From: Bemisia tabaci
Taxonomy: Eukaryota > Arthropoda > Insecta > Hemiptera > Aleyrodidae
Direction: 5' to 3'
Assembly (NCBI RefSeq): GCF_918797505.1
Contig: NC_092795.1
Location: 16,541,131-16,605,130, forward strand
DNA: 64,000 nucleotides
In this document: positions 52,226 to 63,861 of the stretch, piece after piece
Position numbering within the stretch: the first letter of the stretch is position 1
Layout: the number at the start of each line of letters is the position of its first letter
Translations under genes and position numbers: made by a program
The notes under the pieces: generated by a model
Database searches by the model: none
What the model was told of the DNA's origin: nothing
The model's input: only the letters and a program-made list of their open reading frames with translations

Positions 52226-55200
52226 GTAATGGACCGATTTCCTATATTTCGTAATTTGTTTAACCTCTCCATTGTTCAGGCTAATTATAGATGACTAAGC
52301 GCGTACCTAATTTCGATCGAATCAGACTTATTGGAAGCAATATGTGATGAAATATGGGTAAATGCGTCTTGTATCAATATTCCAAAGTCGTGGTTCGGAA
52401 ATTTTTTGCGAGAGAGGCGATCCTGACGCTTGATAAAGACTCAAGGTTTTTTTTAAAATGTTTATCTTGAATAACAATAATTGACCAAATCATGATTTTT
52501 TAAAATAGCTTCAAAAAATTTTTCTAGCAAGAAGAATATCGACAGTGATACTCCCGAACCACGATGTTGCAGACTTTCTGTCATACCGTAGTTTTTGAAT
52601 AGAAAACTGTTTTCAACATCAACTCTTTAGAACTTCGATTTTTCTAATTTGTTTGATGTTTGTGATTTTTCTTCTCTGCGTGAAGGAAATTCTGTGTAAA
52701 CTTCAAAGCATGGTGATGATCTGTTCTCCTTAAAAGAAAAAAAAAGAAAAAAGATAAGAAATATATGTAGGAGCGGACATTTTAAAGCACCGCAAACGAG
52801 ATATGTGATTTGGGAGTTACATCGTCGATATGAAGAGTAAATCGCGTAAATATTTTTGGTACAGAAAGGAATAATTTATTCGATGGTTCCTTTTACATTA
52901 ATTTGGGGTCAATCTGAGCTTAGCTTTTCGTTTAAGCGTGAATTCTCTTAGAGTTTTTTTTTTAATTTTCAACTATAGCCACGTATCAACGCTATACGAT
53001 GACTCTTCGAGAAGAGCCGAGAGAAATCGCTCGTCTGCAACTTTTGAAGGGTTTTATTTTCAAGTATACTTCAAAACAATGATGCGTTAATGTCATGAGA
53101 AGCACATGTCAGATGGGCAGTATGGGCACGGTACTGGTGTGATGGAGAAACAGGAAACATATTGTTCGTTGAACAGTTCCTCGAGACCTATCCGGCAAAT
53201 GGACTACATTTTGCAATTTGGAACTATAAATTCCGGCCCGGTTTAAAAACAACGTATGTGCCATTAGTTTCTTACGCACATAAGTGTTTTTTCAGATGAG
53301 CCAGAATTTATAGCTCCAAATTGCAAAATGCAGTCCAAATAATAATCCGCAGTGACGTCAGACTGTGTTGAGAATTACATGCTTCATTTTTGAGTTTCAA
53401 AAACACGAAGAAAGTCTGGCAAGTGATAGTTATCATGTCTTACAGGGACACATTTAGTTTACCTGGTTTTTTCACCAAAACTTAAATATATACGGAAATT
53501 AAGAAATGGACGAGATCACAATCGGATTGAATGCAATTGTGTAGTTTAGTCGAGCGGGAAAGGGCTTTTTTGCATTGGAATTCAGCGAAATTTGTTCTGA
53601 AGGTGGTGAGTTTTACCATTCATTCCTATCAAATTTCTCATGAAACCGAGAATTTTCAGCGGTCAAATCTGAATAGTTTTTTTTACGGACCTAAATCGTG
53701 TACCTATATTGAAAACATTAGAAATCATTCCGCCACTTTGATTTTTGAAATGGACAATTTAATCTAAATTTTTAAATTGTGTATTTTACCCCATGATTCA
53801 GGAGGGTTTGCCCGAATGCACGCAAAAATAAAGGAATTAAAGCAGTCTGATCCGAATGCTCTAGTCGTCAATGCAGGGGACGTATTCACAGGAACCCTGT
53901 GGTTTGGTCTTTTCCGATGGAATGTTACTGCAGAGTTTATGAACTTGCTACCAGTTGATGTGCAGGTAGGTTCTTGCAGAGGCACCCAATTTTTTTTTTT
54001 TTTTTTAAACAGCCCCCCCCCCCCCTCATCATTTTAATTCTGACCATGGAGCAGAAAGCCATCTGTACAGAGAATACAAAAAATCCGTAAGAAAGGAGGA
54101 GAGGGGATTAAGAGCTCTTCGGGTGGAAGTGTAGCTGTAGCATCTCATCACCGACCATTCGCCACAGCGCGAAACGCCTGAGTCCGCGAGAAAATGAGAA
54201 GCGCCTTCATATCGATGAATATGCAAAACAGACAGCACATGAGCTCGAATAGTTGTATTCAGGCGTTAGGGTCATGGGACTTGATGAATCCTTCCAATAA
54301 TCTGCTGTATATCACACTGGGTGATAGATTTAAGGAAAGTCCACACCGGAACTATCCAGAGATACGGAACAATTCTGCAATAATGGGCGTACCATTAAGT
54401 TTATAACAACTTCAGGACAACATTTTGTGATGAGGAACTACTCTTTCTGGCCCATCTGTAGGAGCAACCATCAGTATAGAGAAACTTAACGCACATACAC
54501 AAGTTCCTTAATGAGCTATAAAGTTTAGTTCCCAATCGAAAAATGTAGTTCATTTCAGGTTTTTCTCATAATTATCTCTCTTGTTAAAAACCTCTAAAGC
54601 AAGCTGCAATTATCATGGCGCAGTGTAATTCACAATCCCGTGAAATAAAGGTATCAGAATATGTTTTGATTATTTCCTAAAAATTTGTTTCTATCATTAA
54701 AAAGAGACGTCTTTCAAGACGGCCAGTTCTTTTGGTTTGCTGTTCGGGCAATGACTTTATAAGAGGCCTAGGTTATGGCTTTTATACAGATTTTAACTGA
54801 AGTTACTATTTTAGAAAAAGTTGTTCCATATCGCGATGATTATCCACTTCCCTTGCGGATTGACATGTGATTACAGGTGTTTTGATTTTTATATTATTTT
54901 CTTATCTAGACGATAGGGAACCATGAGTTCGATTTAGCCGGACCACAGGCAGCGGCCAGTTATTTGACGATGCTAACTAATGTAAAGACGGTGATTTCGA
55001 ATGTTGATGCTTCAAATGAACCCGAGTTGGAACCTTTCATCCAAATCTCTCACATCGTCACCAGATATGGTTTGAAAATTGGTATCGTCGGATACGTCAC
55101 CACCGACTATCCGGTAAGAATTTAAACGTCTTTCAGCGGAATGGCAGATCAATATCTATTTTTATTTCTCTTAAAAAGTGGAATTGAAGAATAACGAATG

Positions 55201-58200
55201 GTTCATTAAAGGAAATGATGAATGTGAAATTTCAATGGGCACTAGGGAAAAAATACAATCACCCTAAAGAAATTACATCGACGGCTAAAGTATAAAAATG
55301 CGTCTATTTGATTGCGAGACTGCAAATCTCTACTATATTGAATTTTTTTTAGAGGGATAATAATCAACAGCTTTTCTTGAACTTTTTTGGGAATTATTGT
55401 CACTCGTTTAAATGTATCCACGGACAATATCAAGAGAATATGTTGGTTAGTTTCTTCTCTCGAAAAGTAAAGTGCGATTGGAGATTTTGAAACGTTACGA
55501 TGGAAAAATGCATATACTTTAACTTTAGCCATCGATGTTGAGTCTGACTTGTCAGAATTTTATTTTCTTAATGTGATTTCAGAACTGCACTGAAAGATGA
55601 TGGACTTGTTTCATAGTTTTTGTGTGGAAATTTGGTCCATTAAAGACAGACAATCTCTGTGAAGAAAAAAAAATTGAAAGTAAAATAATAGCGAAAAGTT
55701 GAGCAAAATCAAATATACACAAATTTTCCACGCGGAAGACACTGAAGAATACTTCAAGGCGTCAAACAGTGTCAGTTATTAATTCCTCTCAAATCGACTA
55801 TCTCTCTTACCACAAGTACAATGCATGTGTAAGATAGAAAGTTGCCTTTCACATCGACATTGCACTTCTAGTAGGTTGATCTTACTAAAAAAAAGTACGT
55901 GTGAAACTCAACAATTCCTCGTACATAAAATGCAGTTTTGTTTGCACAGCTTTATGTACCTTGTCTACGTTCAAGAATGAGTTTCCACATCGATAAGTCT
56001 CATTTTTATTTCCGGGATCTGCCATCCTTAAGATAGAGCCACTCAAAGCACTCATACCGCTCAAAACGCTCTAAACACTCGAAAAGGAGCACAAAGAAGA
56101 AAGTTCTAGACACAAATTTCAATCTCAACCGAGGGATTACTCTTCTTGAAATGCACACTTCTTTGTTTTTTTATGCGTATCACCTGAGCTTATATTAATG
56201 AAGACGTCGTTAAAATTCCGTAATTTTTTTTTATATATAAGAAGAGCAACGCTCTCCGCTTAATCAAACAAATTTGGTTCATCTCTCCCAGTAAATCACC
56301 ATGCTCAACTCAAGTAGCATTTTCCAAGGGAAAAATCGGGGTATATTGCAATTTTTTCGGCGATAAAATCGCTAAGATCATCAACATCTGAGCGATTATC
56401 CTCGATCTTATCGGAATAAAATCGCGATTTTATCGCCAGGCAATTTATCGCAATATTTTCGAAATAAAAGTCGCGATAAATGGCGATTTAATCTCGATTT
56501 TATCAACGAAAATTTATCGCTATTTTATCGAACAAAAAATTGCGATGTGTATCGATTTAATCGCCATAGATCGCAATTTTTAATGCGATAATACCTCGAT
56601 ATATTGCCACCGATATAGTCGCGATAACCAATCGATAAAATCGCTATTTATCGTGATCACTGCTACTTTGGAAGTGCAGCTCAACTTATTGCAAAAGAAC
56701 ATGTTTAAGTTTGCCATTTCTTCTCAAAATAAAATTTAAACCACAGATCATGTTTGTGACCATTTTAGACGGAATTTACGTTTCGATTTCAGAATTTGCA
56801 AAATACGGGGAATTTGGTGTTCCACGATGAGGCATACGCGACGAACCAGGTGATTAAAGACTTGCGAGAAATCGATAAAGTCGATGTGGTGGTGGCTATA
56901 GCACACGCAGGTTACGCGAAAGATTTGTACATTGCAAAAACTCTTGATGCTGATATCATTGTTGGCGCCCACTCACACACTTTCTTGTACACAGGCAAGG
57001 TGTTTTTCTATGTTACACGTCATATTAGCTGTGCCTACATACATCCGAGAAATTGTTAACAAATATGTATACTTTATAGATAAAATATCTATGCATATAC
57101 AGGGTGTTTCAGACCACCCGTACCAGGCCTTTTTCTCGGTTGTTTTAGGTCGTACGAAGTCGGGGACCGCGGAGTTGAATAGGGAATTGACCCCAAGGAA
57201 TCCGAATTTCGTGGTCCCGAAACCCCCCCGCCCCCCCTTGGGGGGTAAAGGGGGGGTCACGATGCTAAAAGTCACGGCTCCCGACCGAATTGCGGATTAA
57301 TCGCATCAGAATTGAAAAGCACGGAAAATTTCACGTGAAATTGACCCCTAAAAATCCATAATCGGCCCATCCAAGGCCCAAAAATGACCCCCTAAAGAGG
57401 GGAACAGTACCCCCCTCCATAATTTCTCTTTGGTCTCAAAATTGACGTAGATTCTCCAGAAAAAGATGGTTTCCCAGGTAATCGACCCCGAGAAATCCAA
57501 ATTTCATGGTCCCGAAATTCCTCTAGACCCCCTTGGGGGGTAAACGGGGGGCCCAATTTTAAAAATCAGGGCTTCTTTCCGAATCGCAAATTGATTGCAT
57601 CCAAATTGAGGAGCAGAACACTTTTACATCTTAAGTGACCCCCAAGAGTTTTAATTGACCCCCCTGAACGGCAGAAAGTAACCCATGAGGAGGGGGGCTC
57701 CGCCCCTGCCAAAAATTTCTCAAGATTCCTCTTTGGTCGCAAAATTGACGTAGATTCTCCAGAAAAAGACGGTTTTCCAGGTAATCGACCCTGAGGATTC
57801 TGAATTTCATGGTCCCTAAGCTCCGCTACCCGCCCTTTTGGGCAGGAACCGCCTTTTTGTGGAGAATCGACGTCAATTCTGCGACCAAAGAGGAATCTTG
57901 AGAAATTTTTGGCGGGAACGAAGCCCCCCTCCTCATGGGTTACTTTCTGCCGTTCAGGGGGGTCAATTAAAACTCTTGGGGGTCACTTAAGATGTAAAAG
58001 TGTTCTGCTCCTCAATTTGGATGCAATCAATTTGCGATTCGGAAAGAAGCCCCGATTTTTAAAATTGGGCCCCCCGTTTACCCCCCAAGGGGGTCTAGAG
58101 GAATTTCGAGACCATGAAATTTGGATTTCTCGGGGTCGATTACCTGGGAAACCATCTTTTTCTGGAGAATCTACGTCAATTTTGAGACCAAAGAGAAATT

Positions 58201-61200
58201 ATGGAGGGGGGTACTGTCCCCCTCTTTAGGGGGTCATTTTTGGACCTTGGATGGGCCGATTATGGATTTTTAGGGGTCAATTTCACGTGAAATTTTCCGT
58301 GCTTTTCAATTCTGATGCGATTAATCCGCAATTCGGTCGGAAGCCGTGACTTTTAGCATCGTGACCCCCCCTTTACCCCCCCAAGGGAGGGCGGGGGGGG
58401 GGGGGTTTCGGGACCATGAAATTCGGATTCCTTGGGGTCGATTCCCTATTCAACTCCGCGGTCCCCGACTTCGTGCGACCTAAAACAACCGAGAAAAAGG
58501 CCTGGTACGGGTGGTCTGAAACACCCTGTACATATGAGAAACTCCGAACTACAGACCTGCTATAAGTATTGCAAAAAAGTATGAATTTTACAAAAAAATT
58601 AAATTTGAAAAAAATCTATAACAATGCAGATGTAGACCCAGATAGTTTCTTCATTGATATCCACTGTAAAAAGAAATATGACCAGACCCTCGCCCGAAGT
58701 AGATGATCTATTTTGCAATCAAGACCTTGTTTTACATTTTTTTCCCTAACCACATATAATTCTGAGAGTCAAAGGTTATCAATGGGCTTAGGTAATTCTG
58801 AACCTGTCTCCCACCAATCATCTTTAGGCGATTATTGTCTAAAAGTCCTGTAAACTATCATCAATCTTGAAAATATGTAATTTTATCCCTTTATTTTTTG
58901 CTTACCTGTCTGTTCAATTTTCAGGAACGCCTCCCCCGAATTACGACAAACCTGAGGGGCAGTATCCAACCATCGTGACGCAAGCAAATGGACGCAAAGT
59001 TTTAATAGTTCAAGCAGGCGCTTTCTCAAAGTACATCGGGTACTTAAAAGTTAAATTTGACCAAAAAGGAGGCAGATACTCGGTCACATCATGGGAGGGT
59101 AATCCTATTTTATTGGACAAAACAGTGCGAACAGGTAATTATGAACATTACCAGTAGGTACATCTACTGGTAGGTGTATGATTTCATACCTTTATATTTT
59201 CATCCTCTTCTCGATTGACGAAATTAATACTAGATATGTCGTAGGCCTTGGGGCTTTAGGTGGCGGGTGTAGTAAATTATCCGGAAAATTGGGTCAAAGG
59301 ATCATACACAAAAGTCGTAGTTAAGTATTCTAATGTTTGAAACTTTCCAACCAGCAAAAATCACACGATTCGTCCGAATGGCAAGTCTTAACGTCTAGTG
59401 AACATTTATAGGTACCCTACAACACCCACCGAAAAATATCGTAATTGACGACATCTTCAGGAAAATGCAGGAGGTGGTAGCTGATATTAAAAGTGTTGCA
59501 TCCGTTGACCTCACGAGAGGAAGAAAAATTAGGGATGTGGAAAGAGGGGCACATTAAACCATCAAAATCGTGTGAAGTTTGGACAAGATTACACCCGAAA
59601 AATAATCTCTCTATGGTTTAATTTTTCCAGATCCCGCAATCGAGGCCAAACTCCAACCGTGGCGAAATGAGGTGGAAGCATACGGGATGCAGAAAATTGG
59701 CGAGACTTTGGTGCCTTTAGATGAAGCAGGCGGTGTTTGTGATCGTCAAGAATGTCTCTCAGGCAGGATGATCACAGATGCTATGGTGTTTGAGGTAAAT
59801 TAGTTGTAGCCAAGGAAACTGATGCCAAAACCCTATAAAATATCAGCTATAAAATAAATGGAAAAAACAAAAGAAACACTTCTGAAAATCAATCACCTTC
59901 ATTCTCCAGTTTCCAGTCAAAATTATGCTGAATCCCAGCAGCCAGCACTTTTAAGATGCATGCCACCTTGGACAAATTAAAGTTTCAAAAGGGAAAAGTA
60001 CGTCTTAATGACTACTGAAATCTCTAAGATTGGCCAAATGTCGAGAACGATTTCATCAAATCAATTTGATTTGCCAACTTAAGTCCAATGTCCATATCAT
60101 GAATCAGTATAGACAAACTTGAGAGTATGCTGGATATATTTTCACGCTCGCTCGCCAATTTCTTCCAACTTTCTGCGGATTAAAATTGTTTGTCAAATAA
60201 TGAAAAGATCTTCTTTGGAGAGAAGATTTAACGATAGTTGATTTTATTTTTTAAAAAAAAAACTAGGTATTAAATACCTACTTTTTATGGAAGAGGAATA
60301 GAGGAATAAATCCAGACCGTCCCCGCGCAGCTTTTTGAAATGAGCTTATTACAATTTAAGGGAAAACGTCCTTCAGAATCGCCTTCATTTTTCGCAAGTA
60401 TCAATGAAACCTGAAAAATAGAAGGGGGTGTGGTAAAAGTAAGAGAAATGGGATTTCGATAAGCAAGCCCCATTCTAACCGTAGTACTACTTCCTCTCTG
60501 TTCTTGCGGGGAATTCTATTTAAAAATCCAATGATATAGAATGAAGAATGACAATCGTACTTTTACAACATAGAAGGAGTTTCAAAATGCCAAAACGGCA
60601 GTGATGACGTATCATTCACAAAACTTGGGAACTAGGCGTCTCGCTTACATTGCTCAAAAGTATCTGCTTGTAAATTTTTTTTATTTCAGGAAAGACAGAC
60701 CAACATTATGGTTTGAAAATTTTTACAGGAATTTTTTCCAACAGAGAAAAAGCTCATACTTACACATTATCAGGACATTGCGTTGATAAATTATTTAACT
60801 ATTTGTAAAAATTTCAGTATCAATGAAAGTCCGCAATATCCAAACCGAAATGTGTGATTGCCAGCGATAAGACCCATCGATATGACCCATCGATAAGTGG
60901 GAATTAGATATAGTGACAAGAGGAATCAAGGAAAGACAGGGTTGCTTTTCCCTCTGATAATAGGCCAAATCCCAATACTTTTTAAGCTGCATTCAGGTGA
61001 AATTTGTTTCCAGTACTCGAAGCAGAGAGAGGGCCGAAGTTGGACCAGAGCAGCTGTTGGTGTGCTCCACGCCGATGGTTTTCGTCCGGCAATAAAGCAA
61101 GGAGGTAAGAAGCGCATTATGCATACTTATTCTAGGTAAACATTGTAAAAATAATACATAAGAGTCAGTCCAACTGGAATTTGATGGAAGGAAATTATAG

Positions 61201-63583
61201 GGGGAAAAAAGTGTCGCTGTTCCCGGATTTCTGATCCTGCAGACTGTTCTAGTCCTAATCGCAGTATTGTTTTTGTGATAAAAAGGGTTCCGGTTCCACT
61301 AACGATGTACAGTACTTTTACCAGGATCAAACTACTTGTTACCACAGAGGTAATGTTGTAACTACGACCAGAGACCAGAGTATGTGTTGTGCGTTTCACG
61401 TCGACCGCTGCTGCATGCACTGTGTTTGACGCAATGCGTGAAGTATTCATGCAGTCTTGTAGGCGCTACGCGTTTCACGCCGCCCGCTGCTAACCGCAGC
61501 GACCGCACTGTATTTGACGCAACGCGTGAAGTATCCATGCAGTCTTGTAGGCGCTAATACATGCTGGCCGCCGCGCCACGCCGAGGCGAGGGTTTCTCCT
61601 TTTCATCTCAAGTTCTCGTCATCATTGCTCTCTGCGCCGCGCTGTTCCTGGCCAAAGTCCGTGTTCGGTTTCTCTCTTAGTCTTAACTCGACAAATTAGA
61701 GGTGCTGTCTATTGTATCACAGAAAGACCACAAAATTAGAGTTATACTCTCAGGAAATGAGAGATTTTGTCACCTTCTCTCGTTTGTATATTTTTTTTCT
61801 GAATCCGATTTTTCTTTATGACTACATTTAAAAAAATTGCAAAATTTGCCTCCCCCTAAATATGCCGCCATGGGCCGCGGCCCATGTGGCCACCCCCTAA
61901 ATCCGACCCTGCCCCTTTATAGGTTGCTAAACGAGGTGAAAACTTGTATCTTTTCGTGGTTGACTTCCTCATCGAATGGGCAGGAACATTCCTCCCGCGT
62001 TATATAAGTACTTTTTGTCGGCTGTCAAGTAAACCAAGAGTATTTCGCATACCTTTGTTTTCAAAAGGATTGTTTAAACCCGTTTTTTAAGAGTCAGAGA
62101 AGGTGGTTTCCAGGTAACACATAAATTACAATTTATCGTTAAGAGGCTGAAGGTACGCATATATTCTATTTGTTTTCCTGGTGGACCGGCCGAAAATCGT
62201 AGCTTATTCTGCCTCGTCAATAAACGCCTTCAAAACCGTGAGGACGCAATTGTACTTGCTTGCCAACAGTTTGCAACAGGCATAATCTTTTGAGTATTTG
62301 CGTTGATTGAAACTGCATAAATGTTACAGTTATAACATATGCCGACGTCTACGAGGCATTTCCTTACAATGATCATTTTGGAATGGTGGAATTGAATGGG
62401 CAGCATGTTCAAGAATTTCTCGAGCGCTCCGTGGAGAAGGACAATTCGCCGTTTTTGCAAATGTCAGGTAAATGGAACATAAAAATATATTTTATGAATA
62501 AAGGCGCAGCGAGGATGGGGGATTTTATTCAGGCAATACTTTGATTCATCATAACAAAGTTTTTGCTGTACCAAGTAACATTTTACCTATGACAACGAAA
62601 GTTTCCTCGGTGCAACGAAAAGCTCAATGCCACTGTAACATTTTCTTCCGATTGCTACAACCAACGAATTTGAAGAGAGTTCGAAGGAATTTCGTGAAAA
62701 TCGTCATTAAAAATTTTCTTTCTTGGTGCAATATTAGGTTTTCTTGATGCCTTGAATTTTTTTTCGGCAAAACATAAAACCGTCAAGAAAATGGTTCCTT
62801 TTTTTGTCAGTAATAAATCCAATTTTTTCAGAGCAAAGACTATGCCTCTACTTCCGTCAAAAACGCAGAAGTTGCTCAGAGTTTGGGTGACAAATACACC
62901 CCATGGAGTGTCGGCTGCTACCATACCACGTGTCCCTTTATTATTTCGTCAAAGTTTGCATGCTGCATGTTTGTACATTGACAATAAATTCTTAAAAATA
63001 TTCTCTTGAATTAAAAGAAAAGTTAAATAAAAATTCTTCGTGTGGAAAACGCTTTTTTCAAAGAAAATAAATTTTGAGGGAAAGTAATGTATTTCAGTCG
63101 AAATGAGTTTTCTTTAATTTGGAGAAATTTTAACTTTATCAACGATGAAATATTTAATATATTTTTAATTTTAAAAAACCCCTATATGAATTAAAACAAA
63201 TTTCGTTCACCCAAAATTTATTTTCTTTAATTTAAAAAAAAAGATTTGCTTTAAGAAACTTTTCTCTCTGAATCGAAGAGCACTTGTGCTCCTCTTCATT
63301 TTTTCTTAAAAATAATTTCTTAGAGTACGGTGCGTTTATTATGATGTCCTTTATATTTCATTGAATTCATACTTCCACGCAGGTATGAAGGTGAAATTTG
63401 ATTTGACTAAGCCACCAGGACAGAGAGTTTCAGAAGTTTACGTTCGGTGTGCGACTTGTCCCATACCGAGGTACGAGCCTCTAATCATCCACAAATACTA
63501 TCGCATCATCATGAGTGAATGGATGTACAATGGTGGAAGTGGATTCGATCAGATTAAGAAGCGTGCCAGATTCTGGGCTCCAG
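52054..63583 (+). CDS. NT5E: Ecto-5'-nucleotidase / apyrase family protein (CD73-like), partial, nine exons
   Basis: A secreted metallophosphoesterase that hydrolyses extracellular nucleotides. Exons: 52054-52225, 53802-53965, 54910-55113, 56793-56994, 58925-59134, 59631-59794, 61014-61104, 62330-62467 and 63383-63583. All phases agree, giving 515 residues before the window ends. The signal peptide is about 1-21 (LKLVLSVVLLVSI core). Metal-binding motifs are IHFNDFHSRF (D31, H33), NAGDVFTGT (D84), GNHEFDLAG (N116), AHAGYAKD (H218) and GAHSHTFLYTG (H240, H242). The substrate-binding domain shows ITYADVYEAFPY and GGSGFDQIK, where CD73 has its base-stacking phenylalanines. In blood- and plant-feeding arthropods this family includes salivary apyrases, so enzyme specificity (AMP versus ATP/ADP) is open. 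The C terminus that would decide on a GPI anchor is outside. Confidence 0.93.
52536..52831. mobile_element. CGACGGTG foldback family (copy e)
   Basis: atatcgacagtgatactccc and its mirror gggagttacatcgtcgatat; inner gcagactttctgtcatacc as in copy c. In intron 1 of the nucleotidase gene. Confidence 0.7.
53201..53336. mobile_element. MITE, GGACTNCATTTTGC family, 4-bp duplication AAAT (copy 2)
   Basis: 136 bp, ggactacattttgcaatttg ... caaattgcaaaatgcagtcc, near-perfect ends with AAAT on both sides (53197-53200, 53337-53340). It shares its core with the copy at 35322. Confidence 0.85.
53802..53965 (+). CDS. NT5E: 5'-nucleotidase exon 2
   Basis: GFARMHAKIKELKQSDPNAL and VVNAGDVFTGTLWF. Acceptor gattcag, donor gtaggt, 3' phase 0. 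Confidence 0.92.
54415..54553. mobile_element. MITE, GGACTNCATTTTGC family (copy 3, degraded)
   Basis: ggacaacattttgtgatgag and mirrored cccaatcgaaaaatgtagtt, about 139 bp with a similar interior (cgcacatacacaag). No target duplication is readable. Confidence 0.6.
54910..55113 (+). CDS. NT5E: 5'-nucleotidase exon 3
   Basis: Starts TIGNHEFDLAGPQAA, the catalytic Asn-His-Glu motif, and ends GIVGYVTTDYP. Acceptor cttatctag, donor gtaaga. Confidence 0.93.
55276..55537. mobile_element. CGACGGTG foldback family (copy f)
   Basis: catcgacggctaaagtataa mirrored by atactttaactttagccatc gatg. The interior is diverged from copies a-d. 55542-56308 beyond it shows nothing supportable. Confidence 0.65.
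56309..56671. mobile_element. ATCGC-rich MITE (copy 5, 363 bp)
   Basis: ctcaagtagcattttccaag ... atcactgctactttgg, same orientation and length as copy 2, with the shared block gatcatcaacatctgagcga. Confidence 0.8.
56793..56994 (+). CDS. NT5E: 5'-nucleotidase exon 4 (GC donor)
   Basis: Contains VVVAIAHAGYAKDLYIA and VGAHSHTFLYT. It ends acag|gcaagg, a non-canonical GC donor. The nearest GT downstream (57000) would shift the frame, whereas the GC site joins exactly to GTPPPNY in the next exon. Confidence 0.9.
57099..58529. mobile_element. 1.43-kb foldback transposon, arms about 680 bp
   Basis: Starts acagggtgtttcagaccacc and ends with its exact mirror. Arms run to about 57779 and from about 57842, leaving a loop of about 60 bp, with only scattered differences. 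Within each arm a shorter unit (attgacgtagattctccaga ... aggtaatcgaccc) occurs twice. No transposase is encoded. CATAT flanks both ends if the last A is counted as element (57094-57098, 58531-58535), a possible 5-bp duplication. It lies in the GC-AG intron of the nucleotidase gene. Confidence 0.88.
58925..59134 (+). CDS. NT5E: 5'-nucleotidase exon 5
   Basis: GTPPPNYDKPEGQYPTIV, then VLIVQAGAFSKYIGYLKVKF, both typical of the family. Acceptor attttcag, donor gtaatt, 3' phase 1. Confidence 0.92.
59631..59794 (+). CDS. NT5E: 5'-nucleotidase exon 6
   Basis: Linker into the C-terminal domain, ending CDRQECLSGRMITDAMVFE, comparable to the CR-x-x-EC-x-xGN-x-x-TDA block of CD73 (the usual Asn is Arg here). 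Phase 0 at the 3' end. Confidence 0.9.
61014..61104 (+). CDS. NT5E: 5'-nucleotidase exon 7
   Basis: YSKQREGRSWTRAAVGVLHA and DGFRPAIKQG. Acceptor gtttccag, donor gtaaga, 3' phase 1. Confidence 0.88.
61415..61470 (+). repeat. GCGCAATGCGTGAAGTAT dispersed repeat
   Basis: gtgtttgacgcaatgcgtga followed by agtattcatgcagtcttgta and ggcgctac. A second direct copy follows 87 bp later. Confidence 0.72.
61502..61558 (+). repeat. GCGCAATGCGTGAAGTAT dispersed repeat (adjacent copy)
   Basis: cactgtatttgacgcaacgc, then gtgaagtatccatgcagtct and tgtaggcgctaa. Nearly identical to the preceding copy, so probably a local duplication. Confidence 0.72.
62330..62467 (+). CDS. NT5E: 5'-nucleotidase exon 8
   Basis: VITYADVYEAFPYNDHFGMV then ELNGQHVQEFLE, the conserved substrate-domain block. 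Acceptor gttacag, donor gtaaat, 3' phase 1. Confidence 0.9.
63383..63583 (+). CDS. NT5E: 5'-nucleotidase exon 9 (last in window)
   Basis: GMKVKFDLTKPPGQRVSEVY then YNGGSGFDQIKKRARFW. Donor gtgaga. The remaining C terminus lies beyond 64000. Confidence 0.9.
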
Positions 63584-63805
63584 GTGAGATCTTACACAAA
63601 TGTCACATACTGGAATTCAAAAACTGAAGGGGGTGGTAGTCAGAGAGCATAGTTACCTTATTCCTCGGTTGAAGTAGCCCTTTTCCAATTATAAGTTTCT
63701 GCTGAAAGAGCAAACTTGATCACAAAACCTGGCAATACATAGTTAGTGCGAAATTAGAAAGAACTAGTATTTTGATTATGGTCTCCCGAAATTTCGGTTT
63801 TCAAT

Positions 63806-63807
<2 letters not shown>

Positions 63808-63857
<50 letters not shown>
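63808..63857. repeat. Poly(T) run, 50 bp
   Basis: Uninterrupted T run in the intron after exon 9 of the nucleotidase gene; no adjacent retroposon body is recognised. Confidence 0.85.

Positions 63858-63861
<4 letters not shown>

Noticed and set aside
57000..57001. GT at 57000 as the real donor after nucleotidase exon 4
   Set aside because: It would add two codons and shift the reading frame of the next exon; the GC site at 56995 keeps the conserved frame exactly.
57177..57300. Proline/glycine-rich ORFs in the 1.43-kb foldback
   Set aside because: They result from the C- and G-runs in the arms and occur mirrored on both strands; no codon constraint is evident.
61865..61890. Palindrome atgggccgcggcccat as a regulatory site
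   Set aside because: It is short, GC-rich and sits within an apparently repetitive stretch; nothing links it to a gene.
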